Origin: Anaerolineae bacterium
GTDB taxonomy: Bacteria > Chloroflexota > Anaerolineae > Aggregatilineales > Aggregatilineaceae
DNA length: 64,000 bases
NCBI GenBank assembly: GCA_018432315.1
Contig: JAHDLB010000029.1
Span: 1 to 64,000, forward strand
Direction of reading: 5' to 3'
A program made the translations under genes and the position numbers. The notes under the pieces are model-generated. The model saw only the letters and a program-made list of their open reading frames with translations, made no database searches and was not told where the DNA came from. This document shows, piece after piece, positions 16,601 to 24,389 of this stretch (the stretch's first letter is position 1; each line of letters begins with the position of its first letter).

Positions 16601-16722
16601 TCGCCACGTCGGTGGGCGGGTCGGATGTCACCTTCTGGCTCGAAGCGCCCGACGCCGTATTCGACCAGCTTTACGCCGACATCTTTTCGGTCACGATCGG
16701 GGGCTTCACCTTCACCGGGTGA
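13693..16722 (+). CDS. Secreted clostripain-family (C11) cysteine peptidase with two C-terminal PsbP-like modules
   Basis: A 1009-residue exported protein. A signal peptide covers residues 1-28. The C11 peptidase region covers about 95-480, with the catalytic pair visible as His205 in LWDHGGAW and Cys251 in GFDMCLMGQMEV. C11 enzymes cut after Arg or Lys. After a beta-rich middle part, two repeats resembling PsbP/DUF1795 domains follow: about 718-860 (YGINFQYPATWIRP) and about 868-1009 (GLVSFSVPSTWVEE). The ATG at 13693 has AAGGAGG 8 nt upstream; a frame upstream adds no signal. The hairpin at 16749-16785 ends the gene. Likely an extracellular or surface protease. Confidence 0.85.
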   Translation: MLHRKWLFVGMLVAALAWPSGVFGAWAAPAGSADRSSDPAPALRAHRDGWLVGLSPAEQATALGRSRAWLEDWMARRAPRPPVDLVQQTQTTAAWTVMVFIAADNNLEPAGLMDINEMEAVGSSPDVNILVEIDRSEDYVDFDGDWTEARRYYIQQDQDLETINSPVVMNLGEVNSGSADTVADFATWGITNYPAEKYMLVLWDHGGAWISHASDEESGDDITLPELSGALENVIAQTGIGQFEVLGFDMCLMGQMEVFQTIAPFARYGIGSQENEPGPGWFYVFLDELIQNPAMDGAALSAEVIDYFMYFFEEIWASDDLYGLGAVDLSRSGEMANAVNQFADAVRANPQAVLSPIADARNNTLSYGGFDDPQYYDVWSSVDLYQFADLLSGIAASPEIQQASQGIMQAVDSYVIHERHVAGLDGSHGVSIYFPRTIKAYRIGGLDQRYPVEAPQAMADWVDVLRVYHGVAVETVTSAPQVDVLAVYPDVASIYQPAVVTMEVSGREILQVNYAVSQVLNENERIVLDYDYLVSRTTTPSGADIIDWSDGVTTRTFTWEAEVPQLTDGTAVTYALLIPNRDDPNTAVVNGEYRSVRGGNPIEAQLIVDLNSRQSTALWGINETASGALQPFQLQVEAGDQFRPTWLTMDANNDLSGTSFGETLTLQTAQSITFEKVPAPSGTYSIQFVAENVTGQKSSDEAIIEVANEGLDPALRGYTDITYGINFQYPATWIRPRFTPDGQRLFTADLATNTVLSLFPYTDVASAQETEAAIRESWTDLADLQVTNERQQPIAGLPAIVTDYTYSYDGEPRIGVVIAIYEPEQGVGYAFDLDAPASDTRAAGQAVVALANSLNFFTPGDVVGTSPWQTVTGAGGLVSFSVPSTWVEESQGGWTLYGPADDPAVFVGLVTAPASGQSNAALAQEWVDQLETSVANLEILASEPYYVGNREWHLVVFVYDADVKMAGAFFATSVGGSDVTFWLEAPDAVFDQLYADIFSVTIGGFTFTG

Positions 16723-16748
16723 GAGTTGCCCGGCCTGCCGTGAGGCCC

Positions 16749-16785
16749 GCGCCCCTGGATGGCAACCCGTTCCAGGGGCGCGCGT
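16749..16785 (+). terminator. Terminator of the C11 peptidase gene
   Basis: GCGCCCCTGGA (16749-16759) pairs with TCCAGGGGCGC (16771-16781), followed by GCGTTTT. The stem is strong and the T-tract short. It separates the peptidase gene from the phosphoesterase gene. Confidence 0.65.
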
Positions 16786-16855
16786 TTTGGCGGGGGGAGC
16801 ATCTTTTGTTACAGTCTCCGGGCTGGTGAGCAGGAAAGCATTGTCGAGGGGACGC

Positions 16856-17719
16856 ATGACACGAATAGCAGTGATGGCCGACATTCACGGGAACTTACCC
16901 GCGCTGCAGGCGGTCGTCGAGGATGTGCGGCAGGTAGCGCCCGATCAGGTGATCGTGGCGGGGGACGTGGTCAATCGCGGGCCGCAGAGCAAAGAATGCC
17001 TCGACCTCGTCCGCGCGATGGGGTGGCCGGTGGTGTTTGGCAATCACGAGGAATACGTGCTCAAGTTCGAAGGCGATTCCACGCCGGAGGAGTGGCGCGG
17101 CGACTGGTGGCTGCCGACGCGCAGCGTGGCCCAGGACGAGCTGACCGCCGACGACCTGGCGTATCTGAAGGCGCTGCCGCTGCATTACGTGGTGGATGCG
17201 CCGGACCTGCCGGGAATCCGCATCGTGCATGGCAGCCTGCGCGCGATCAACGACGGGCTCGGGTTCTGGATGTCCGACGCGGAACTGATCGCGGCGGTGG
17301 GTGAGTCGCCGGAGCCGGTCGTGATCGGCGCGCACACGCACCGCCCGTTCAACCGCCGCGTGGGGCGCTGGTGGGTGCTGAACACGGGCGCGGTAGGCGT
17401 CCCGTTCAACGGCAACCCGGCGGCGCAGTACCTCGTTTTGACGGCGGACGGCGGCGACTGGCGGGCCGACTTCCGCGCCGTGCCCTACGACCGGGCGCCG
17501 GTCTACGCGGCGTGGGAGCGAACCGGGCATCTCGAGCGCAGCATGGCGGCGCAGGTGTTCAAGTACGAGGTCGAGACGGCCACCTTTCACCTGATGGCCT
17601 ATATCGAGTTCTGCGAGGTGCGCGGCCTGCCGCTGAACGCGATGACGAGCTTCGTGAAGTACCGCGAGGCGTCCGCCGGCACGACGCCGGGGCGCTCGCT
17701 CCACTTTGCCGCGAGTTGA
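16856..17719 (+). CDS. Calcineurin-like metallophosphoesterase
   Basis: A 287-residue protein. The metallophosphatase signature is complete: DIHGN near residue 9, GDVVNRGP near 36, GNHEEY near 62, HG near 125 and GAHTHRPF near 160. These residues bind two metal ions. The arrangement is of the YfcE/ApaH-like branch, acting on phosphodiesters or bis-phosphonucleosides; the substrate is unknown. A C-terminal helical extension of 60 residues goes beyond the core fold. It lies 4 nt before the methyltransferase gene, so the two are almost certainly co-transcribed. Confidence 0.85.
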   Translation: MTRIAVMADIHGNLPALQAVVEDVRQVAPDQVIVAGDVVNRGPQSKECLDLVRAMGWPVVFGNHEEYVLKFEGDSTPEEWRGDWWLPTRSVAQDELTADDLAYLKALPLHYVVDAPDLPGIRIVHGSLRAINDGLGFWMSDAELIAAVGESPEPVVIGAHTHRPFNRRVGRWWVLNTGAVGVPFNGNPAAQYLVLTADGGDWRADFRAVPYDRAPVYAAWERTGHLERSMAAQVFKYEVETATFHLMAYIEFCEVRGLPLNAMTSFVKYREASAGTTPGRSLHFAAS

Positions 17720-17723
17720 CCGC

Positions 17724-18383
17724 ATGCCCCGGCTCAAGCTGAAACGGTTCAAGGTCAAACGCCCCGCGCCGGACGTGCTGGTGCATTACGTGCGGGTCTA
17801 TCCCAGCAAGGACCTGCACCACCGGCCCGGCGATCTGCCGCCGATTTCGCCCGCGGCGTTGTTCGGCCTGGAGCGCGCCATGGTGATCGACCTGGGCTGC
17901 GGGCGCGGCGAGTTCATCACCGCGCAGGCGCAAGAGCGCCCCGGTGAGCTGTTCGTCGGGTTCGAGTGGCACGACAAGTCGATCTGGGATGCTGTCAACC
18001 GCGCGCACGCCGCCCGCCTGGACAACGTGCGCTTCATCCGCGCGGACTTCCGGCGGGCGCTGGTCAAGGTGCCCGACCGCTCGGTGAGCGAAGCCTTCAT
18101 GCTGTTTCCGCCGCCCATCACCCGGCCCAACCGGCTGAAGAACGACCCGCTGCCCGAACCCACCCTGCGCGAGATTCACCGCGCCTTGCTGGACGGGGCG
18201 GTGTTTACCCTGGTGACGGATTCGCCGGAGTATTTCCAGGCCAAGCGGGCGCTCATCGAGCGCAGCGGCCTGTTCGCCGATCTCGAAACGTCCAGGGCGT
18301 TCGAGGGCGGCCTGACGCGCTTCCAGCGCTTTTGGGAAGGGTTCGACATCGCCTCGCAGCGGCTGGCCTGCCGCAAGGCTTAG
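17724..18383 (+). CDS. TrmB-like SAM-dependent methyltransferase
   Basis: A 219-residue Rossmann methyltransferase. The SAM-binding motif VIDLGCGRGEFI (about residues 55-66) and the following GFEW correspond to tRNA (guanine-N7) methyltransferase TrmB. In TrmB the active-site loop reads FPDPWxKxRH; here it is FPPPITRPNRLKND, so the key Asp, Trp and Lys are replaced. It may be a divergent TrmB or a paralogue with another substrate. It has a basic, Lys/Arg-rich N-terminus suited to RNA binding. It follows the phosphoesterase by 4 nt and overlaps the convergent O-antigen-ligase gene by 4 nt. Confidence 0.7.
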   Translation: MPRLKLKRFKVKRPAPDVLVHYVRVYPSKDLHHRPGDLPPISPAALFGLERAMVIDLGCGRGEFITAQAQERPGELFVGFEWHDKSIWDAVNRAHAARLDNVRFIRADFRRALVKVPDRSVSEAFMLFPPPITRPNRLKNDPLPEPTLREIHRALLDGAVFTLVTDSPEYFQAKRALIERSGLFADLETSRAFEGGLTRFQRFWEGFDIASQRLACRKA

Positions 18384-19837
18384 GGGCCGGCCCCGGCAGC
18401 GGCGAGGTCCGCGCGCTCGGCGGCCAGCCGGGTGGCGGCGAGCATCAGGCCCATGATGATCCAGACGACGGTCATCGTGGCGTGGAATTGATCGATGTTG
18501 AAGTAGAAGTGATCGAAGACCCCCCCCACCAGCATCCCGACCATGGCGGCGGTGAGGCCCAGCCACACGTCGTCGAGGTCCGGATCGCCGCGAATGGTCC
18601 GGTAGTGATACGCCCCATAACCGAACGCGCTCCCGATCATGATCAGGTAGGCGGCCAGCCCCACGAACCCGGCATGCGAGGCGATGGTCAGGTAGGTGTT
18701 GGCAACGCCGAGATACAGGTCGATCTCCGGTGTGCCGGAGAAGCCGACGCCGATGACCGGGTGGCGGTTGATCAGGGTGAGCGCGTCGCGGTATTCGCCG
18801 AAGCGCATCTGTGTTTCGACGTCCTGCCCGGTGATGCCCGCCTGGAACTTGGCGACATAGCGCTGCGTGACGGGCAAGAACAGCGCCAGCCCGCCCGCCA
18901 GCGCCATGATCAGCAGCAGGCGGCGGTAGCGCAGCGCGGCGATGAAAACCAGCGCCGCGCCCAGGGATAGCATGGCCCCGCGCGAGTCGCTCAGGAAGAG
19001 GGCGAGCACGACCACCGCCAGCATCAGCCCGGCGGCCTCGCGGCGGATGATCGGGCGGCGCGCGAAGACCTGCGGCGCGATGACCGCGCCGATCATTAGC
19101 AGGAAGCCGCCGAACGCATTGGGATCGATCCACGTGCCAATGGCCCGCTCGTTGAGCATGGCGCCCGGCGTCTCGCGGTAGCGGATGACGCCGCCGACCG
19201 GGTAGCCCAGGCGGCCCAGGCGGTTGAGCAGCGCCTCCGCGGTGAGGTCGGGGAGCATCCACAGAACGATGCCGACCACCGCGGCCAGCGACCCGCAGAG
19301 GGCAAGGGCCAGCACCGCCCGCCGGAGCAGCGCCGCGCTGCGCATCACGTCGACCAGGACGATCACCAGCAGCAGGCTCAGGATCATCTCGGCTACGCTG
19401 CGCAGCACGCGCGGGCTGAGCGGCGCGTGGCGCAGGCCCATCAGGAACGCGAACAGCATGATCCCGATGAACCCGATCACGACCGGCGTGATGGGCGTGG
19501 TGCGCATCAAGCGCCGCTGGCCGGTCATCCACTGGAGCAGATACACGCCGAAGAACCCGCCCAGGACGCCGTCGAGCAGGGTGGGCGTGACCGCGAGCTG
19601 AAAGGGCACGGTGCCGAACGGCAGCAGCGCCACGACGACCAGCATGATGTAAAACGCGGCGTGCAGATCGGTGAGCACGACCAGCGCGACGGCCAGCCCG
19701 ATGACCGCGCCGAGGGCCATCACCGGCCCGGCGACGACGATCAGCAGCGCGAGGATGCCGCCCAGCGACCCGATCGCGACGCCGGCGGCGACCGCCCGCG
19801 CGCGGGGATCTTCCGTGAACCGGTTCGACAGGACCAT
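18380..19837 (-). CDS. O-antigen ligase/polymerase-like membrane protein (Wzy/WaaL family)
   Basis: A 485-residue protein with about 11-12 hydrophobic helices. A large external loop around residues 330-395 contains RFGEYRDALTLINRHPVIGVGFSG, the periplasmic H-rich segment seen in Wzy_C/O-antigen ligase proteins. Family members join or polymerise lipid-linked glycans at the outer face of the membrane. It is last in a leftward run of glycan genes, 3 nt after the YfhO-like gene. Whether it is polymerase or ligase cannot be told from sequence. Confidence 0.78.
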   Translation of the reverse strand: MVLSNRFTEDPRARAVAAGVAIGSLGGILALLIVVAGPVMALGAVIGLAVALVVLTDLHAAFYIMLVVVALLPFGTVPFQLAVTPTLLDGVLGGFFGVYLLQWMTGQRRLMRTTPITPVVIGFIGIMLFAFLMGLRHAPLSPRVLRSVAEMILSLLLVIVLVDVMRSAALLRRAVLALALCGSLAAVVGIVLWMLPDLTAEALLNRLGRLGYPVGGVIRYRETPGAMLNERAIGTWIDPNAFGGFLLMIGAVIAPQVFARRPIIRREAAGLMLAVVVLALFLSDSRGAMLSLGAALVFIAALRYRRLLLIMALAGGLALFLPVTQRYVAKFQAGITGQDVETQMRFGEYRDALTLINRHPVIGVGFSGTPEIDLYLGVANTYLTIASHAGFVGLAAYLIMIGSAFGYGAYHYRTIRGDPDLDDVWLGLTAAMVGMLVGGVFDHFYFNIDQFHATMTVVWIIMGLMLAATRLAAERADLAAAGAGP

Positions 19838-19840
19838 GAG

Positions 19841-22138
19841 CTATCCCTCCGCTCGTCGCGCCCGGCGGGACCGGGCGGTGATCAGGACGGTGGCGGCGGC
19901 GACAGCGATCAGTGAAGCGGCGCTCAGGATCGCCCCGGCGGTGAACGTCCAGGGCCGGTAGCGCAGGATCACGGTGTATGCCCCCGCCTCCGGCAGGGCG
20001 ACCGCGCTCAGGCCGCCATAGGCCCGCAAGATGTCGGCCTCCTGCCCGTCGATGGTGGCCCGCCAGCCGGGCACCTGTGGGAGCGACAGGGTCAGCACGC
20101 TGGCGGTGGGCGTTTCGACCTCGATCGCGATCGTCTCCGGCTCGAAGCGGCGAACCTCCGCCCGCCCGGCGTCTTGCGGCGTGCTGCCCGGCAGCGCCAC
20201 GCCCGGATCGCGATCCAGGATCGCGTGCTGGCGCGCGTCGTAGGCCGGCTCGCGCAGCAGCCCGTACGCTTCATCATCGCTGGCGACGACCGTCGCGCCG
20301 TAGGTCAGCCAGGCGAAAGGCCGGGGATCGGCCAGTTGGTGGACGTTGTACGGCCCTGCGGCGTCTTCCGCCTCGGCGACGATCTCGCTCGGGACGGGCA
20401 GCTCCTCCCAGCCCGTGAGCACGAATTGAACGGCCAGCAGGTCCCACGCGCGGGCGGGCGGCAGCGCCTCCAGGAACGTGTGAACGCTCTGCACGGTGAG
20501 CGGGCTGATGCCGCGCACATCGGGGACGCCGTACAGCGTGCCGTAGTTGTCGATGATGCCGCGCTGCCCGTCGATGCGTGCGCCGGGGGCGAGCATGTCC
20601 TCGCGCAGATCGCGCGCGATGGCCGGCTCGGGCAGGCGGTCACCGGCGGGGATGGGATCGTAATTCGGCGTGCCCATCGTCACGCTGAACAGGTCGAACG
20701 CGATCACCGCGACCAGCGCCACGCCGGGCAGCCGGGAATGGGGCTGCCCGGCGATACGTGGCAGCAGCGCCGCGGTCAGAACGGCCAGCAGGGTGGCGAA
20801 AGCCGCCGAGCGCAGTGCCGCGTCGTAGTGCGCGCCGTCCGGCGTCTGCCACAGGACGAACCACGCAGCGGCAAACACCGCGCAAACCCCCGCCAGCGCC
20901 AGCAGCGCCCGCCGCAAGGCGGACTCCTCGCGCGGGGCGGCTCCCCACGTCAGCAGCGCGACCGTTCCCAGCCCGGCGAGGACGCTCGCGCTGTGGGCGA
21001 TCACGAAGGCGGCGCGCTCCTGCCCGCGGAACCAGCTCGCGCCGGGCGCCAGCAGGTAGGCGAGGTCCCAAACCACCGTGCCCGCGCCGAAGCTCCAGAC
21101 CAGCCCCACTAGCGCCGCCGCGCCGAAGAACCGGCTGCCCGGCGCGCTCCGCCAGGCGGCCACTCCCGCCAGCGCCAGCCCCGCGATCCCGAAGTAGAGC
21201 GGCGACCAGTGCGTGAGAAAGCCGGGGAATAGGACTTGCGCGACGTCCATGAACGGGAAGCCGTTGCCTTTGGCGTCGAATGACATCGCCTGGCGCGAAG
21301 TGTGCTGCAGGTATTCCAGGCCGGGCAGCAGTTGGACGGCGGCCAATCCCCCGGCGACCAGTCCCAACAGCGCGGCAGCGGGGACGAACCGGCGCGCCCA
21401 TGCCCGCCAGTCGCGGGGGGCGTGCTGCCACAGCCGGTAAGCCAGATAGGCCAGCGCCAGGTACAGCGCGAACAGGCTGGTTTGCGGGTGCCCGGCCAGC
21501 AGCGACAGCGCGAGCGCTACACCGGCCAGGACGATGCACAACCAGCCGGGGCGGTCGCGCCACGTGGCCTGGAAGATGCCCAGCAGCGCCAGCGGCAGCC
21601 AGATGCCCGCCTCCAGCACGGCGAGCTGGAGCTGCGGGTAACCGCTCGTGTAGCCGCCGTAGCTGAGCGTGAGCGCGGCGACGATCCCGCCGAGCGCCGA
21701 AACGGTGGCGCCGTGGTCGGCGGTGATGCGCCGCACGAAGGCGTACATCAGCAGCGAGCCGAGCAGGACGTGCAGCGCCATCTCGGTTTGGAGCGCGGTA
21801 TAGAGCGCGCCCGGCGACGGATTAGCCCCGACCAGCGCGACGGTCAGCAGGCGCGGGGGGTAGAACACGGCGGACTGCGTATCGGCCAGGAATGGATGCC
21901 CGGCGTAGTTGTACGGGTTCCAGAGCGGGATCTCGCCGCCCGACAGGCGCTCGACCTGGTAGCCGAAGAATGCGACGAACTGGCCGGAGAAATCGCCTTC
22001 GGTCAGCGACAGGGCATCGTTGGCCGACGGCGTGAAGATACGCCAGAAATAGAGCATCCACAGCGCGACCAGCGCCAGCACGGCGATCAGGTCGGCGCGG
22101 GCGGCGCGGTTGGTGGAGGGCTGGGGTTCTGGGGCCAT
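19841..22138 (-). CDS. YfhO-like polytopic membrane protein
   Basis: A 765-residue protein with about 12 N-terminal membrane helices and an external C-terminal domain of about 270 residues before a last helix. The start region (EGDFSGQFVAFFGYQVERLSGGEIPLWNPYNYAGHPF) and the C-terminal beta domain (VPGWRATIDGQEADILRAYGGLSAVALP) are characteristic of the YfhO family. In firmicutes these proteins glycosylate lipoteichoic acid or act as GT-C transferases. It is tightly packed with the two glycosyltransferase genes upstream and the ligase-like gene downstream. The acceptor is unknown. Confidence 0.8.
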   Translation of the reverse strand: MAPEPQPSTNRAARADLIAVLALVALWMLYFWRIFTPSANDALSLTEGDFSGQFVAFFGYQVERLSGGEIPLWNPYNYAGHPFLADTQSAVFYPPRLLTVALVGANPSPGALYTALQTEMALHVLLGSLLMYAFVRRITADHGATVSALGGIVAALTLSYGGYTSGYPQLQLAVLEAGIWLPLALLGIFQATWRDRPGWLCIVLAGVALALSLLAGHPQTSLFALYLALAYLAYRLWQHAPRDWRAWARRFVPAAALLGLVAGGLAAVQLLPGLEYLQHTSRQAMSFDAKGNGFPFMDVAQVLFPGFLTHWSPLYFGIAGLALAGVAAWRSAPGSRFFGAAALVGLVWSFGAGTVVWDLAYLLAPGASWFRGQERAAFVIAHSASVLAGLGTVALLTWGAAPREESALRRALLALAGVCAVFAAAWFVLWQTPDGAHYDAALRSAAFATLLAVLTAALLPRIAGQPHSRLPGVALVAVIAFDLFSVTMGTPNYDPIPAGDRLPEPAIARDLREDMLAPGARIDGQRGIIDNYGTLYGVPDVRGISPLTVQSVHTFLEALPPARAWDLLAVQFVLTGWEELPVPSEIVAEAEDAAGPYNVHQLADPRPFAWLTYGATVVASDDEAYGLLREPAYDARQHAILDRDPGVALPGSTPQDAGRAEVRRFEPETIAIEVETPTASVLTLSLPQVPGWRATIDGQEADILRAYGGLSAVALPEAGAYTVILRYRPWTFTAGAILSAASLIAVAAATVLITARSRRARRAEG

Positions 22139-22139
22139 C

Positions 22140-24389
22140 TCAGCGTACCTCGATCGTGCCCAACAGGACGAGATTGTTCATCTCCGGCGCGGCATCCGGC
22201 GTGAACAGCCGGTCCCGCGTGACGTGGTCGTAGACCCCGGCATAGAGCGACACCGTGCCCGGCTCGGACGGCAGCGGCACGCGCTTCACGTCGCCGAACC
22301 GGTAGCGCTCCGGCAGGGACGTGGTTAGCAGCGTCCCGTCCTGGGGCGCGCTGTCCGCCTGCAGGCCGGTGAACTGCCCCGCCGCGTCGAAGACGTAGAC
22401 CGCCAGCGCGTACGAGTTGGTGATTGGCACGCCGGTCGTCTCCCAGCCGAGCGTCACTTCGACCGTCTCGCCGGGGCGCGCGGCGGCGGGCATGTCCCAG
22501 CCCCACAGCAGCAGCGTCTCGCCGAATGGCACGGGCTCGTCGCGCAGCGCCAACCCTTCGGGCAGCAAGCCATTTCCCCAGATGATCGCCGGCTGGGCCA
22601 GCTCCAGGTTGAGCGGCGACCCGGCGATGCCTTCCGCCGGCAGCAGCGGGACCGCGGTCGGACTCGAGTATACCGCGAGCATCAACTGGCCGCTGATCCC
22701 GACCGGGCCATCGTAGCGTTTGTAGCCCAGCCCGACGTGCTCCACGTAGATGCGGCCCGGCTCCCATTCGCTGGTGGGCGTGAACGGGTAGTTGACCACG
22801 CCAACCGGGTGATCGAAGCCGATCACGCGCCGGTCGTCGATGATGTAGGCCAGCCCGAAGCCGTAATCGATCGGCGTGCGTTCCAGAAGCTCCCAGTAGA
22901 ACGTGATCACGTAGGGCTTGAACGGCTCGATGATCCCGGCGCGGCTGTACTCGGTCTGGACCTCGTAGCCCACCAGCCGCAGCGTGTTGTCGTAGGTGGC
23001 GCCGACCGGGCGCGCGGTGGCGGGCAGGGCGCTCACGGTGGGCGGGCGCGGCAGGTCGTTCTCCGCGAAATAGGCCAGCGCGACTACCACGACGATCACG
23101 GGAATGGGCGCCAGCGCGCGCCGGAGCCCCGGCCCGGACACCGCCCACGCGCCGCCGCTGCGCGTGACCGGGAACTGCTCGACCAGCGTGATGATCCCGT
23201 AAGCGGCAGCCGGGATCATGAGGACGATAGCCGGCGTGCGCAGGCGCGCCTCGACCCAGATCGTGAGAATCGCGGCCATCAGCACCACGAATGACACGGC
23301 GAGCAGTGCCGCTGTCGGGTGCCGCTCGCGTGCCAGGATCACCAGCCCGTAGAGCGCCAGGATCAGCAGGATGCGGAAGTCCAGCGGGACGGCGCGCAGC
23401 AGCGGCGACACCTTCTCGCCGGACAGGACGTAGTTCAGGTTGTTGCCCGGCTCGTTGGGCGAGAGGTACATGCCCACTTTGTGCAGCACCAGCTCGACGA
23501 AACGGCGCGGCGAGAGGCGAATGTCGTGCAGCAGATACGTCCAGTAATCGTCGGTCGTGGTGCGGCTGGCCTGCCCGCCGCCGTAGTCGCCGCGCGTGTC
23601 GCGGTTGTTGCCCCGGTAGATCTCCTCCGCGCCGACGGGCGTGATCAGGTAGTCCGCGCCCCCGGCCCGGTTGTGCAGGATGACGGGGATCGTCACGCCC
23701 ACGGCGATGATCGCAGCCAGCGCGACCTGGAGCACTGCCCGCCGGTCGCGCCGGACGGCGATCAGCCACAGGCCGAACACCGGGGCGAGGAAAAATGGTT
23801 CGAGACGGGTGACGGCCAGCGCGCCGAAGCTGAGCCCATAGAGGATCGCGCCGGCCCAGTTGCGCGGCGAGCGCCACAGCCACAGGACCGCGAACAGCCC
23901 CAGCGTGAGCAGGATCGTGGCCTGGGACGTGATCACGAAGTCGGTGTCGTAAAACGCGCCGACCGGGTAGATGGCGAGCAGCACCCCGGCCAGGATCGCC
24001 ACGTTGCGACGGCCCAGCGCCAGGCGCGTCACGGCGATGAACAGGCCGCAGTTGATCGAGGCTAGCGCCGCCACCAGGACGCGCAGCGTCCCCAGGTCGT
24101 CGGTGCCGATCAGCGCGCTCGCCCCGATCAGGAAATACGACATACCGGGCTGGTACCAGAACGTGTCCGGCGGGAAGGTGCCGTCGCGAAAGCCCTGGAT
24201 GTGGCTGTAGTAGGTATGCTGGTCCGACCCGGCAGGCAGCGGCGCGAACGCGCCCTCGTGCGGCTCGTGTGCGCGGTCGACGATGATCACCAGCCGGAAG
24301 GCAAACGCCAGCGCGATGACGGCCAGCGCGATGATCCAGTCGCGGCGCGTGAAAGTGAGATCGGGCGGGGCGTGTCGTTGGCTCATCAC
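22140..24389 (-). CDS. GT-C (ArnT/PMT-like) membrane glycosyltransferase
   Basis: A 749-residue protein. The N-terminal half has about 11 membrane helices with the GT-39-like first loop; acidic residues follow TM1 and include GSDQHTYYSHIQGF. The C-terminal 300 residues are external and beta-rich. A segment around 470-560 (YDNTLRLVGYEV, PYVITFYWELLERT) also occurs in the next glycosyltransferase. Such enzymes transfer a sugar from a polyprenyl-phosphate donor. The start overlaps the stop of the gene before it (ATGA-type) and the stop is 1 nt from the YfhO-like gene, so the set is translationally coupled. Confidence 0.75.
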   Translation of the reverse strand: MMSQRHAPPDLTFTRRDWIIALAVIALAFAFRLVIIVDRAHEPHEGAFAPLPAGSDQHTYYSHIQGFRDGTFPPDTFWYQPGMSYFLIGASALIGTDDLGTLRVLVAALASINCGLFIAVTRLALGRRNVAILAGVLLAIYPVGAFYDTDFVITSQATILLTLGLFAVLWLWRSPRNWAGAILYGLSFGALAVTRLEPFFLAPVFGLWLIAVRRDRRAVLQVALAAIIAVGVTIPVILHNRAGGADYLITPVGAEEIYRGNNRDTRGDYGGGQASRTTTDDYWTYLLHDIRLSPRRFVELVLHKVGMYLSPNEPGNNLNYVLSGEKVSPLLRAVPLDFRILLILALYGLVILARERHPTAALLAVSFVVLMAAILTIWVEARLRTPAIVLMIPAAAYGIITLVEQFPVTRSGGAWAVSGPGLRRALAPIPVIVVVVALAYFAENDLPRPPTVSALPATARPVGATYDNTLRLVGYEVQTEYSRAGIIEPFKPYVITFYWELLERTPIDYGFGLAYIIDDRRVIGFDHPVGVVNYPFTPTSEWEPGRIYVEHVGLGYKRYDGPVGISGQLMLAVYSSPTAVPLLPAEGIAGSPLNLELAQPAIIWGNGLLPEGLALRDEPVPFGETLLLWGWDMPAAARPGETVEVTLGWETTGVPITNSYALAVYVFDAAGQFTGLQADSAPQDGTLLTTSLPERYRFGDVKRVPLPSEPGTVSLYAGVYDHVTRDRLFTPDAAPEMNNLVLLGTIEVR

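Noticed and set aside
15388-16884. Leftward open frame of 498 codons opposite the C11 peptidase
   Set aside because: The rightward frame has a signal peptide, catalytic residues and repeat modules. The antisense frame is Arg/His/Val-rich and unlike any protein.
17559-19532. Leftward open frame of 657 codons
   Set aside because: It spans several genes in both directions and is low-complexity (Arg, Pro, Gly, His). The ligase-like and methyltransferase genes explain the region.
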